A stretch of 52,500 bases of DNA from Leptospiraceae bacterium (GTDB lineage Bacteria > Spirochaetota > Leptospiria > Leptospirales > Leptospiraceae), in the NCBI GenBank assembly GCA_016708435.1, contig JADJFV010000032.1:1-52500 (forward strand), written 5' to 3'. The notes under the pieces are model-generated. The model was not told the origin of the DNA, did not search any database, and saw nothing but the letters and a program-made list of their open reading frames with translations. The translations under genes were made by a program, and so were the position numbers. Numbering within the stretch: the stretch's first letter is position 1; each line of letters opens with the position of its first letter. Of the stretch, positions 9,707-18,909 are shown piece after piece.

Positions 9707-11127
9707 TTCCCGGCTCCTTGCACAGTAGGAGTTGACGAATCTGCCATTCTTCCTTCCTGTTTTGTACTTTGATCTTTTTTTCTCTGAGAACTAGAAGGTG
9801 GATTTTGTTTTTCATTTAGATCAGAAATTTTTCTAGTCACCTTTGCTTCCACAATAACTTCCTTTTTTTCTTCTTTGCAATCCCCTACAATCTTACTGTT
9901 CTCAACCATGCACTCATACCGATCTCCCGCTGAAAGGGCAAATAGCACTAAGCCGGTAACACGACCATCTACAAAATCTCCTTTCATATACTCATCAGCG
10001 GCAAAGTAATATATACCATCTCCTTGGAATTTTCCATTGTAAAAATTTCCTTTGTAAGTATGCCCACTCTTGAAGGTATATTCTCCATATCCGTTCATCT
10101 CATCATCCGCAAATAATCCTTTAAAGAAATCTCCATCTTTAAAATAATATGCGCCCTGTCCCTGAAACTTTCCATTTACGAAATTGCCTTCAAATCTATC
10201 TTTGGTTTTAAAAGTAATCGTTCCAAATCCATTTTTCTTACCTTCTCTAAATTCACCTTGAAAAATTGCTCCATCTTCATAGGTAATTGTTCCCTCTCCA
10301 TAGAATTCTTCCTTTTCATTAAAACCGCCGTTGTATTTTGAACCGCTGGCAAATGTGTATATACCTCTATTATTATTTCTCCCGTTCTCATAATTCATTT
10401 CAAATACATCACCATTTGAAAACTTTGTAACTCCAAAGCCATGTTTTTTTCCGTCCTTGAATCCTCCGCGATATACTGCACCAGATTCATATTTATAAAC
10501 TCCTTCTCCCTCATAGCGGTCACCCACAAACATACCTTCATAACTCGAACCATCTTCAAATTCTATTTTTCCCTTACCATGTTTTTTCCCATTTTTAAAC
10601 TCGCCTTTGTAAACAGAATCTTTTGGAGAACGATATACCGCATATCCGTTCACTTCATCATTGACAAATTTCCCTTCTACAGAACTTCCATCGCCAAATA
10701 CTAATTTACCCCTACCTTCATATTTTCCTTCAAAGAAATCTCCATCATATCTCTCATTGTCTGTATGAAATACAATACTACCTCGACCGTGCTTTTTGTT
10801 TTTTTGAAATTCACCTTCGTAAGTGTATTGTTTACCTTTATAAGTTCCCTGTCCGTGGTATGCACTTTCAAAAAATTCTCCTTCATAGGAGAATTCTTCT
10901 CTTTGATTGACCGCTCGTCCACACCCATGAGGAATAATGTAATCACCCTTTTGAGTCACTTCACCAAAATATACTCCCCCACTATTACCAATTCCTTCAG
11001 TAGGAATTCTAGTTTTACTTTCAAAATCAAATCCCATACAGGCAGATCTTTTATACTCTCTCACTCCAAACATAGAACAGTAAGCGAGGAAAAACAGGAT
11101 TATGCTATAACTTATTAATTTCTTCAT
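9703..11127 (-). CDS. MORN-repeat lipoprotein
   Basis: A 474-residue protein with a lipoprotein signal ending FLAYC. It has about 14 MORN repeats of 23 residues (Y-x-G-x-F-x-x-G-K-x-H/N-G-x-G pattern, about residues 75-410) and a short charged Ser/Thr/Gln tail. MORN repeats form extended beta-sheets that bind lipids or proteins. No catalytic domain is attached. The ATG at 11127 is preceded by GAAGGAAAAG. The lipobox puts it in the envelope. It lies between the PD40 lipoprotein (12-base gap) and the M48 gene (4-base overlap), so it belongs to the same transcript. Confidence 0.85.
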   Translation of the reverse strand: MKKLISYSIILFFLAYCSMFGVREYKRSACMGFDFESKTRIPTEGIGNSGGVYFGEVTQKGDYIIPHGCGRAVNQREEFSYEGEFFESAYHGQGTYKGKQYTYEGEFQKNKKHGRGSIVFHTDNERYDGDFFEGKYEGRGKLVFGDGSSVEGKFVNDEVNGYAVYRSPKDSVYKGEFKNGKKHGKGKIEFEDGSSYEGMFVGDRYEGEGVYKYESGAVYRGGFKDGKKHGFGVTKFSNGDVFEMNYENGRNNNRGIYTFASGSKYNGGFNEKEEFYGEGTITYEDGAIFQGEFREGKKNGFGTITFKTKDRFEGNFVNGKFQGQGAYYFKDGDFFKGLFADDEMNGYGEYTFKSGHTYKGNFYNGKFQGDGIYYFAADEYMKGDFVDGRVTGLVLFALSAGDRYECMVENSKIVGDCKEEKKEVIVEAKVTRKISDLNEKQNPPSSSQRKKDQSTKQEGRMADSSTPTVQGAGK

Positions 11128-11139
11128 ATACTTTTCCTT

Positions 11140-13257
11140 CTATTTAGAGCACTTATCCATTTCTGTTGTAAGTTCATTGATTAAGCCTAATTCTTTTGGA
11201 TCAAGACCATCTTTCGGTTTTGCGGTTACATATCCGTAAACGCTCTCATTCTTGGGACAGGCTTTGTTTTTAAAATAATTATAGCCATACTCTCTACACT
11301 TTGAATTGGTTTCATCTTTTAATAAATGAAAATAGATTAGATTCAAATTTTCAGGCGAGGAAGAATCAACTGTCATATGACCGTCTTGCACATATCCATT
11401 GAGAGGTAGTCTAGCTTTTGGAAATGCATTGTCTGTTACATCAATAACAAGACGTTCACTGCAATAGATATTGAGTTCTGTTAGAACTTTGACTGGAGTC
11501 TTTGGCGTTTTATTTTCCTTTTGTGGTTTAACTTCATTAGCCACATCTTCTTGACCGGCAGTTTGCCTTTTTACAACAATTTTCTCGTTCTTAATTTCTT
11601 TGGTAAAATCTGTAACAACTTCTTGTTTAGCCCCGGACAGCGAATCAGTATTATTCGCTTCTGCTTTTTTTCTAAGAACTAATTTAACAGACTTCTCTTC
11701 AAATTTCGTTTGAGAAGAAAGATCAATGGTTCCCTGAGTGCTAGAGTATCCAGACTTAGTAACGGTAATTTGATATTTGCCGCCAGCAGGAAGTGTTACA
11801 TAAAATTCCCCGTTCGTAGGTTTACTCGACAGATCACCTGTCTTGTTGTCCTTTTCATTCTTCCACTTTACAGAGGACTCTAGTGGCTTATCATCTTGAT
11901 CGGTGACGATGCCATGAATGGCTACGACGGCAAATACAGGTTTTGCGGATGGAGGCAAAGGTAAAATCTCATAAATATCCTCATCCCCAATGGAATCACC
12001 TGTTATATTAGTGGAAAAATATCCTTTTTCTCCCAAAGGATTCACCTTGAACCCCCAATCGTTCGATGCATTATTTAGAGATTTACCAATATTAACCGGT
12101 GTAGACCATTTTTCCCAGCTATCATCAAGACGTTCTGATTTAAAAACATCAACCGAACCAAATCCATTGTGACCCTCAGATGAAAAATAAAGAGTTCTGC
12201 CATCGGGATGTAGATATGGAGTTCTTTCTGCTCCAGGCGTATTTATAATTGGACCAAGATTAATTGGTTTGGTATAATTTCCATTATCCTCTTTAAAAGA
12301 AATATATATGTCAATATTTCCTTCCGTAGACCCTGCATAAAATTTTCCGCGCTCTTTAGAATTATAAGGTCCCCCATTGCGATTGCTTACGAATAATAAG
12401 CCTTTGCCGTCAGCAGTGTACGATGCATCGGATTGGAAATCAGGAGAGTTTATCGTCGTCGGTAAAGCCTTTGGTTTTTGCCAGCCATTGGAACTCAATT
12501 TAGAAGAATAGAGTTGACCATTTACAAAAATTATCATCTCGGTTCCATCTGGAGATATTGCAAGGGCTGCATCGTTACCTGCACTATTTAATTCTTTTAC
12601 AGGCTTTGCATCTACCCATTCACCTTTTTGATCATCAAAATAAGAATGCCAAATATCTTCCCCTCCACTTCCACCTTCTCGTCTAGAGCAGAAATAAATT
12701 TCTTTTCCATTTAATTCCATAAGCGGAATGTAATCTCCATCTTTGCTATTAATCTTCTTACCAATATTTCGAATCACAATATTGTCTTTAGGGGCTAACA
12801 GCATTAAGACAATAGAATCAATGTCTTTTTTCTTTTGAGGAAATCTAGATTTGTATTTTTCCCATAAATCTGATGCTTCTTTAAACTGTTTTTTGTCCAT
12901 TAAAATTCCAGCAGAGTATTCAATGATTTTATAATCAAAATAGGCGTTACAGTTTTTCCTTGAGGAAAGAACTTGATCTACTTTGTTTGAAAGTTTGTAA
13001 GCCAGAATAGCAGCCACACTGTCTTCATTTTCTGTGATCTTTCCTCTCCATTCAAACTCTCGTTTTAACTTTTCTGGATACTCTACTTTTTCTAAATCCG
13101 TATCCCCCTGCCAAGCTCCATTGCAATACGCTAACTTTTTTAGAACGTCATCCGACACATCTGAGTTAGTATCCACTTTCGGAGCATCCTTTATACTTTC
13201 CGATGAACAAGAAAGAAACATCGAAAGAATTATCGTAATTACTATATTTTTTTTCAT
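11140..13257 (-). CDS. PD40 beta-propeller lipoprotein with a carboxypeptidase-regulatory-like domain
   Basis: The ATG at 13257 is preferred over an upstream in-frame TTG at 13287, because it follows AAGGAT and starts a clean lipoprotein signal (LSMFLSC). The 705-residue protein has an N-terminal helical region and then TolB/PD40-type propeller repeats, recognisable as YFCSRREGGSGGEDIW, LLFVSNRNGG, TLYFSSEGHNGFGSVDVF and YFSTNITGD. A Peg-like/carboxypeptidase-regulatory beta domain follows (GIVTDQDDKPLES to LPAGGKYQITVTKSGY). A linker rich in Lys/Glu leads to a C-terminal domain of about 110 residues that resembles the end of the vWA lipoprotein at 17512-18648. Proteins of this type often carry OmpA-like tails; none is present here. 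It is probably a periplasmic scaffold or sensor. Confidence 0.75.
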   Translation of the reverse strand: MKKNIVITIILSMFLSCSSESIKDAPKVDTNSDVSDDVLKKLAYCNGAWQGDTDLEKVEYPEKLKREFEWRGKITENEDSVAAILAYKLSNKVDQVLSSRKNCNAYFDYKIIEYSAGILMDKKQFKEASDLWEKYKSRFPQKKKDIDSIVLMLLAPKDNIVIRNIGKKINSKDGDYIPLMELNGKEIYFCSRREGGSGGEDIWHSYFDDQKGEWVDAKPVKELNSAGNDAALAISPDGTEMIIFVNGQLYSSKLSSNGWQKPKALPTTINSPDFQSDASYTADGKGLLFVSNRNGGPYNSKERGKFYAGSTEGNIDIYISFKEDNGNYTKPINLGPIINTPGAERTPYLHPDGRTLYFSSEGHNGFGSVDVFKSERLDDSWEKWSTPVNIGKSLNNASNDWGFKVNPLGEKGYFSTNITGDSIGDEDIYEILPLPPSAKPVFAVVAIHGIVTDQDDKPLESSVKWKNEKDNKTGDLSSKPTNGEFYVTLPAGGKYQITVTKSGYSSTQGTIDLSSQTKFEEKSVKLVLRKKAEANNTDSLSGAKQEVVTDFTKEIKNEKIVVKRQTAGQEDVANEVKPQKENKTPKTPVKVLTELNIYCSERLVIDVTDNAFPKARLPLNGYVQDGHMTVDSSSPENLNLIYFHLLKDETNSKCREYGYNYFKNKACPKNESVYGYVTAKPKDGLDPKELGLINELTTEMDKCSK

Positions 13258-13277
13258 GGTTTGTTTTATCCTTTTAT

Positions 13278-16220
13278 TTATTTGCAAGTTGAGTCTTTGG
13301 GAAGTTCATTTCCTATCGACATATGATTGTCTATGCCTGCGCCGGCTCCTTGAGGTAATTGCCTATTATCCGTTATTTTTCTTACAGCTTTAGATAATGA
13401 ATGCTTTAATTCAGTTAAAGTTATTTCCCCATTATCGACTGCATTTCCGCAGAGAATACTCTCTTTTAATGCTTTCGAAAATGCTCCATTCTCCCAATCG
13501 GGTCTTTCTAAAGATGTTTCAATATCACGCGATGACGCAAATACAGTTAGATTTTTCTTATCTGGATCATGAGAGGCATTTAAGAAAGTTGTTAAATTGC
13601 TAGCTGTTAATAACCCAGAATGGCAAGAATCAAGAAATAAAATTACCTTACTCTCTACAGAACTCAGATCGGATAATATTATTTCACCCCTTGCAAGTCC
13701 CGACTTAGATCCACCTTTATGGTCGTATGGGATAAATGAGTATTTACCTTTAAAGTCAGAAACACCATGACCAGAGAAAAAAACCATTGTAACATCCGAT
13801 GGATATTTGGCTAAATTCTCAATTTCCTTTTCAATATTCTCTAGTGTTGCTTGGTCATTAAGTAATTCTTTAATTTCAACCTTTTCGTAAAAACTACTTT
13901 CTTGCCTTCTCATAAGGATAGAGAAATCCTTTGCATCTTTTACCGCAAAAGATAATGCCTTCACTCCTGAAATTTCAGGATAATTATTTATGCCTATAGA
14001 AAGAATTTTAAGAATAGGCTTTTTCTTTTTAGCCTCTATACTCTTTTTAGTTTTAATAAGTCTAAATTCAGCTGAATTACTAATGACAGCATCATTGTCA
14101 GTCATAGCACTAATCTCATATAAAATATTTCCATCCTCTATAGGAAATTCATAATTAAACATTGTTGTCCCCTTCACTTTCACATTAACTTTTTTAATTT
14201 TTACAACTGATTTGCCTGTATATTTAAACGCTTTAATATCTATGTTTGAATTTGAAGTAACCTCAAATTCAAATGCGGCGGATTCTCCATTATTATCCGT
14301 ATTTAGAGTTGCGGATTTAATAACAATCTTCACAGCAGGCGACTTCTCTATCTCTAAACCTTTTGTTGTTTCCCCACTCTCTTTATCTGCTTCCTTAACT
14401 GCAAGGGCTACACTCTCTTTGCCTAAGACTTTAGATAGAATGTCAGGACGAAAGTAGGTATCTCTAAATCGAGCAATAGGAAAGAAGTCGGCTTCTTTGT
14501 CTTTGGCATTGTTGACATGCCAGCCAACAAACTCTTCTCCGTCAATGGAACAATCATAAAAGCCCTGTGGTGTCCATACCGCCCAACGTTTTTTATCAGG
14601 GTGAGGGAAATAGGCAAGTAGCTCATCTCCGTTCTCGACTCTATACCAGCGAATGGTTCCATCTCCTAAAGCGGCTACTACTAATTTTCCGTCGCCTGAA
14701 ATATTGATAGCCCATACGATGCTAGGAGTAGAAATTTTCCATTTCGTAATTCCAGTTAGTTTTTCGTTATAATAAATATTCCATTCAGTTCCTAGCGCAT
14801 AATGACTAGTATCTGGATGAAAGGAAAGACTTCTAGAAATTTCCCCTTCTTGTAATTTGAGTTTTCTAAATATATAAGGCTCTGTAAGCCCAAGCCATTT
14901 TTCCTTTGGAATTCCACCGAAAGAAGGATTTTTTAAACCAGAATTATTTCCTGCTATTTCTAAATTTTTTCTCGCAAGACTAAAATAGTATTTTGTATTG
15001 TCTTTTGGGTTATAAGAGAAGCTGATTTCTTTTCCATCCTCCGATACAGCAAAGCTTTCTTGCTCTTCCGAAAAATTAGCTTTTTGTGGTGTGATGCGTA
15101 AGGTCACTCTATCATTTTGAATCTTTCCAATAAAAGGATCGGCAGCGGCTAACCAAAGATTTCCCTGTGAACTAGGGAGAAGATGCATAATTGTTTGATT
15201 CGAAACAGAAATATCATTGTATGCCCCCTTTCCCTTATCCTGCCAAATACGAAGTAGAATTTCTCCTTGCGCATTTTCGTATTCGCCACCGGCAAATAGC
15301 TTGTTACCTGAATAAGCTACTTTGTTGATATGACTTCCACTTGGTATACCAGATGAAGAAGGTGAAAATAGATACTGATAACTTTGTAAGGAATAAACGT
15401 CAACGTTTGGAGTATCATAGTAACCAACTGCGAGGTTCTCTCCATCAGATGAAACGGAAATCGAAAATGGTTTTGAACCATTCTTTGTGGATAATATCTT
15501 TTCTTCCCTCAGTTCATTTCCAGAAGTAGAATAGATTGTAATTTTCCCATCAAAGGAGCTAGCGGCTAAATACTGTATTCCGTCACGCTTATAAAAGGCA
15601 GCCCAATAGCTGTCTCCTTCGAAGTCAGAGCCTTTACCAATTCGAGAAAACTGTTTATTCTCAACTCGATACAAAACAAATCCGATACCTGCTTTAGACT
15701 CTTCCACTGTAGCAACTAGATACTGTCCGTTCTCAGAAAATGCCAAGTGATTAACCTGCTCTTCTATTTCAAGCCTTTGTATCATCTTACCAGTTTGTGT
15801 TTCGAAAATATAAATCTTTGGTTTCTCTGTTTGCCATTTGCCCGTCCATCCACTCGCTACAATTATACTTGCGTCAGGCGAAATAGCCACTGCATTTAAC
15901 TTACCTTCTTTTCCGCCAGCTATTGGAGGTCGAATCACTCGATACTGACTAAGTCCCGCACTTCTTCCCATACCACCACTTTCAATATCCCATACGCGTA
16001 TCGTTTTATCTTCACCTGCGCTTACTAAATACTTCTCGTTTGCATCAACTCCAATGCGCGTAATCTTAGAGCCATGGTTTCCATTCTCTGTTCTTAAGAA
16101 AGCTTCCGTAGAAAAATTTTCTGGAATAATACTTCTATTTCTAAAAACAGAGTTGCTGCTCGCACAAGATACGAGAAGCGTTAGTATCCATAATAGTAAA
16201 ATGTTAAATTGGTTCTTCAT
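13278..16220 (-). CDS. WD40-caspase (peptidase C14) lipoprotein
   Basis: This 980-residue protein begins with a lipobox (LTLLVSC). WD40-type propeller repeats fill about residues 45-570 (for example ITRIGVDANEKYLVSAGEDK and TIRVWDIESG). A beta-sandwich linker follows (about 625-735), then a caspase-fold C14 domain (about 745-975). The catalytic dyad is visible as His818 in SGHG and Cys866 in LDSCHSG. The family cleaves after basic or acidic residues, or acts in signalling-linked proteolysis. The propeller would be the sensor or substrate-binding part. CAGGAG precedes the ATG. The downstream PD40 gene begins about 20 bases after its stop. The lipobox predicts an envelope location, unlike most WD40-caspases. 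Confidence 0.85.
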   Translation of the reverse strand: MKNQFNILLLWILTLLVSCASSNSVFRNRSIIPENFSTEAFLRTENGNHGSKITRIGVDANEKYLVSAGEDKTIRVWDIESGGMGRSAGLSQYRVIRPPIAGGKEGKLNAVAISPDASIIVASGWTGKWQTEKPKIYIFETQTGKMIQRLEIEEQVNHLAFSENGQYLVATVEESKAGIGFVLYRVENKQFSRIGKGSDFEGDSYWAAFYKRDGIQYLAASSFDGKITIYSTSGNELREEKILSTKNGSKPFSISVSSDGENLAVGYYDTPNVDVYSLQSYQYLFSPSSSGIPSGSHINKVAYSGNKLFAGGEYENAQGEILLRIWQDKGKGAYNDISVSNQTIMHLLPSSQGNLWLAAADPFIGKIQNDRVTLRITPQKANFSEEQESFAVSEDGKEISFSYNPKDNTKYYFSLARKNLEIAGNNSGLKNPSFGGIPKEKWLGLTEPYIFRKLKLQEGEISRSLSFHPDTSHYALGTEWNIYYNEKLTGITKWKISTPSIVWAINISGDGKLVVAALGDGTIRWYRVENGDELLAYFPHPDKKRWAVWTPQGFYDCSIDGEEFVGWHVNNAKDKEADFFPIARFRDTYFRPDILSKVLGKESVALAVKEADKESGETTKGLEIEKSPAVKIVIKSATLNTDNNGESAAFEFEVTSNSNIDIKAFKYTGKSVVKIKKVNVKVKGTTMFNYEFPIEDGNILYEISAMTDNDAVISNSAEFRLIKTKKSIEAKKKKPILKILSIGINNYPEISGVKALSFAVKDAKDFSILMRRQESSFYEKVEIKELLNDQATLENIEKEIENLAKYPSDVTMVFFSGHGVSDFKGKYSFIPYDHKGGSKSGLARGEIILSDLSSVESKVILFLDSCHSGLLTASNLTTFLNASHDPDKKNLTVFASSRDIETSLERPDWENGAFSKALKESILCGNAVDNGEITLTELKHSLSKAVRKITDNRQLPQGAGAGIDNHMSIGNELPKDSTCK

Positions 16221-16244
16221 AATTCTCCTGAGTGTTTTTTACTC

Positions 16245-17072
16245 TCATTTTTTCTTACCTTTGCTTTTTGTTTTTTCAACTTTCGTTTTCTTAGAAGAAT
16301 CTTCCTCCGTTGTCGATTTCTCCTCAGTGGAATTCTTTTTTGTTTCTGATTTACGCTCTATCTCTTTTGCATTCGTAGATTTTGGTATATCATTAGTATC
16401 CGCTGGCATAATTTTCGTATCCTTAGAGGGAGATGTTTTTGATTCCGATTTTTCTTCTACTTTTGTATCCTTCGTAGAATCAGGATTAGCCTCAGAAGGC
16501 TTTAATTCTTTATCAATAGGTAGCGTAGTGGTTATATTTGGATTGTATTTATTCACTTTAAACTTTTGGATATTTGGTTTGAAATGAATTTTTAATTTTA
16601 CTGATTGCATTGGTCTAAGTCCATCATTGATGGGTCTTATCTTAAAAGGTATCACTTGAGAGTTTTCATTCTTATGCAAGTCATAGGCAACTTCTTTGAT
16701 ATCTCCATCAGACAAATATTCTACAGATTGAAATTCCAGAAAATCGGGAAGGACATCTACAACAGTAAACTCTTCTTTGATGGGGATATCGCCGTTATTC
16801 ACAATCGTTATGAGAATCGAATAGTCAAATTTATCCAAGCTTTCAAAGAACTCATGGTAAATATATCCAGGCAAAATTTTGAAATCCTTATTGTAAGCAT
16901 AAATATTTTCATAATGAAATTCATGCGGAAGAATTGCCCAAACATAACCAAGAGTTAAAGGAGTAAAAAAAAGTTTAATAATAAAGTTCAGCTGACTATA
17001 AAAATGGAATTCTCGATTAACGCTTAAATGTTTAAAGTTTTTCTTAACATCCCATTCTTCAATATGATACAT
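16245..17072 (-). CDS. DUF11-like lipoprotein, C-terminal part of a split gene
   Basis: The frame is open upstream of its first Met to about 17180 and there reads YWNTKDGTTTAVIFKDETNK, which continues the lipoprotein ORF at 17105-17338 in another frame. The visible part contains a hydrophobic stretch (about residues 28-50) and a DUF11-type beta-sandwich (ITIVNNGDIPIKEEF to VVDVLPDFLEFQSVEY). It ends in a tail of about 90 residues of Lys, Ser, Thr and Glu that is probably disordered. Function is unknown; DUF11 modules are common in cell-surface proteins. The stop lies about 25 bases before the caspase gene, so the two are co-transcribed. Confidence 0.6.
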   Translation of the reverse strand: MYHIEEWDVKKNFKHLSVNREFHFYSQLNFIIKLFFTPLTLGYVWAILPHEFHYENIYAYNKDFKILPGYIYHEFFESLDKFDYSILITIVNNGDIPIKEEFTVVDVLPDFLEFQSVEYLSDGDIKEVAYDLHKNENSQVIPFKIRPINDGLRPMQSVKLKIHFKPNIQKFKVNKYNPNITTTLPIDKELKPSEANPDSTKDTKVEEKSESKTSPSKDTKIMPADTNDIPKSTNAKEIERKSETKKNSTEEKSTTEEDSSKKTKVEKTKSKGKKK

Positions 17073-17104
17073 TGTTACCTTATTGGCATTGCTATAATTC
17101 GTAA

Positions 17105-17338
17105 CTAATTTGTTCGTTTCATCTTTGAAGATAACCGCCGTTGTAGTCCCATCTTTTGTATTCCAATAATAGTGTTGTTTTCTATTGAAACTGGAAAATT
17201 CTGAATAGAAACAATAGAATTTTTTCCCCCCATACTACTTTCGAAATCATCAATTCGCACTTGCACTTTTGGTTGACAATTGATGATAATAATTATCAGT
17301 AAAATCAACCCTATTTGATATATTTTGTGATTTTTCAT
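17105..17338 (-). CDS. Lipoprotein, N-terminal part of a split gene
   Basis: The ATG at 17338 follows a strong GGAGGG and overlaps the stop of the 50-residue lipoprotein gene (ATGA). The product starts with a lipoprotein signal (IGLILLIIIIINC) and continues for about 35 residues before the frame fails. A one-base change near 17175-17185 (ENN followed by TYY/TII) joins it to 16245-17072. That gives an ancestral protein of about 365 residues. The last 20 residues of this ORF are therefore probably artefactual. Confidence 0.65.
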   Translation of the reverse strand: MKNHKIYQIGLILLIIIIINCQPKVQVRIDDFESSMGGKNSIVSIQNFPVSIENNTIIGIQKMGLQRRLSSKMKRTN

Positions 17339-17487
17339 CGATTCCCTCCGCTTACTTTTACAGGAATGCTTTCTTTCTTTGCTGGCTGAAACGAGTTGCA
17401 GCCTATAGCGCATAACGCAAGTATTGCAATACCCATCTTAATCGTTAAAATAGCCTTGCGACTATTTACTTTTTTTGTTTCTTTCAT
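17335..17487 (-). CDS. Small lipoprotein, 50 residues
   Basis: An ATG at 17487 is preceded by GAGGAG at normal spacing. The translation is Lys-rich at the N-terminus (MKETKKVNSRKAIL), then hydrophobic, with the lipobox ALCAIGC near residue 29. Only about 22 residues follow (NSFQPAKKESIPVKVSGGNR). The TGA stop overlaps the next ATG (ATGA), so the two genes are translationally coupled. The mature peptide is too short for a fold. It may be a small accessory lipoprotein of the adjacent complex, as small lipoproteins are in other envelope machines (inference). It is shorter than most gene callers accept. Confidence 0.7.
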   Translation of the reverse strand: MKETKKVNSRKAILTIKMGIAILALCAIGCNSFQPAKKESIPVKVSGGNR

Positions 17488-17511
17488 TTTTGTTTTCTCC
17501 TCAACTTATTT

Positions 17512-18648
17512 TTATTTTTTCCAAGCATCTATTACTTCCTGAATCAAATTTCTTTCTTCTGAATCTAATTGTTCATCTTTCAATTTTTCGTTCATTGCTT
17601 CGTAAGCGGCTCTTAATTTGGGTTTCTTATTTTCTTTAAAGTATTGATACCCAATTTTTCTTTGGTCAAGAGAATCAGTATTTAGTAAATAATAATGGAA
17701 AAAATCTCTATCTTTTCTAGTTGACTGGTTAATTAATATATACCCCTTTTCACAACTAAGAATAACTTCGGAAGGAATCTCTGTATCTATACAACGCGGG
17801 TTCATACTTCTTGTGCTGTAAATGTAACCGTTAAATTGCGCTGCTGTAAGTTCGTAATAAAAAGGCGTGGTTGATACATAGGCTCTTTTAAAAGCTGACT
17901 CTGTTTTAACCGGTATGTATTTGCCATTACCCGCTACTGCAATTTTCGTCAATGCAGCATCTTCACTTTCACTCATTTCTATTCCGGCAATGACTAGATC
18001 AATTGTAATCTGGCTAGCTTTAATATTTGCTATGGACTGTAATTTTTTGGCAGATTCTTCTGGCTTTCCTCCGCATGATTCCATTCCATCTGTGACGAGG
18101 GTAACAAAGTATTTCCCCTTCTTGCCGTCTAGAAGTCCTGCCATGACATCCAATGAATTAGAAATTGGAGTCAATCCTATTGGCTTTATTTCATTAATCT
18201 TTTCTATTAACTCATTCTTGTTAAACTCAACAAAGGGAGATTGAATTTCTTGTATACAATTACAACCATATCCACCAAAGGCATACAGACCAAAATTCTT
18301 TCCTGTCTCTAATTCTGGATCAATTTTTTTTACAAAGTCAATGGTCAATTGCTTTGCAACTGCCATTCTATTAGAGCTACCAAGTGAAGCACTCATACTT
18401 CCACTCTGATCAATTAAATAAATGGAATACGTTTCGTCTGGTTTTTCTGCGTTAAACTTTTTTGAAATATTTTTTATGTTTTCAATGCATAAGCTATTAG
18501 CACAGTTTACCTTATTACAAATATCTCGATCCAACTCTTCTCTAACTGGGAATATACAATGTTGAAAAAAAAGAACTGAAATTGTAATTAATAGACTAAT
18601 TGATATAATATGCTTTTTTAGAATTTTTTCCTTTCTTGTTTCTTTCAT
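17512..18648 (-). CDS. von Willebrand factor A domain lipoprotein
   Basis: The ATG at 18648 is chosen over an in-frame TTG at 18666 because it sits behind GGAGAAAAGG. The signal peptide ends at FFQHC, a loose spirochaetal-type lipobox. A vWA domain covers about residues 50-250. The MIDAS motif is intact: IDQSGSMSAS, then GLTPI and LVTDGMESCGG. It should bind a metal and a protein partner. The last 110 residues (FNGYIYSTRS, FHYYLLNTD, GYQYFKENKK) resemble the C-terminus of the PD40 lipoprotein in the same cluster. It is the first gene of the minus-strand cluster, and a palindromic repeat lies upstream. Confidence 0.85.
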   Translation of the reverse strand: MKETRKEKILKKHIISISLLITISVLFFQHCIFPVREELDRDICNKVNCANSLCIENIKNISKKFNAEKPDETYSIYLIDQSGSMSASLGSSNRMAVAKQLTIDFVKKIDPELETGKNFGLYAFGGYGCNCIQEIQSPFVEFNKNELIEKINEIKPIGLTPISNSLDVMAGLLDGKKGKYFVTLVTDGMESCGGKPEESAKKLQSIANIKASQITIDLVIAGIEMSESEDAALTKIAVAGNGKYIPVKTESAFKRAYVSTTPFYYELTAAQFNGYIYSTRSMNPRCIDTEIPSEVILSCEKGYILINQSTRKDRDFFHYYLLNTDSLDQRKIGYQYFKENKKPKLRAAYEAMNEKLKDEQLDSEERNLIQEVIDAWKK

Positions 18649-18694
18649 TTCCTTTTCTCCTTTCAATGATTTCTATTTTTCATTGTTTACAATG

Positions 18695-18825
18695 TCCTAA
18701 CTGTGATTTTCATGATTCATATGATTGGGATGATTTAGTTCTTGGTAATTTTTTTTTATACCAACAAATCATTCTTACTCATAAATCATCTTAATCATAC
18801 TAATCACAAAAATCATAGTTCAGAC
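18695..18825. repeat. Miniature inverted-repeat element, TGATT/AATCA type
   Basis: Two arms of about 43 bases (18695-18737 and 18782-18825) are imperfect inverted complements. Both are built from spaced TGATT or AATCA units, and they are separated by a 44-base AT-rich loop. Transcribed, they would form one long hairpin upstream of the vWA-led cluster. The composition resembles dispersed palindromic repeats found in many genomes. No transposase is nearby. Confidence 0.6.
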
Positions 18826-18909
18826 ACCTACATCCCACATTTCCCGTTGTAAATACCTAGCAACAATATTCCTTATTTTCCCCTACAAATCCTCCTATAG
18901 GAGGAAAAG

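Noticed and set aside
10441..11118. Plus-strand ORFs rich in Phe/Ser/Thr opposite the MORN lipoprotein
   Set aside because: Antisense of the Gly/Lys/Glu-rich MORN repeats, with no start signals.
16054..16587. 177-codon plus-strand ORF rich in Phe/Val/Ser
   Set aside because: It spans the start of the caspase gene and the Lys/Glu-rich tail of its neighbour in antisense; composition is that of a shadow frame.
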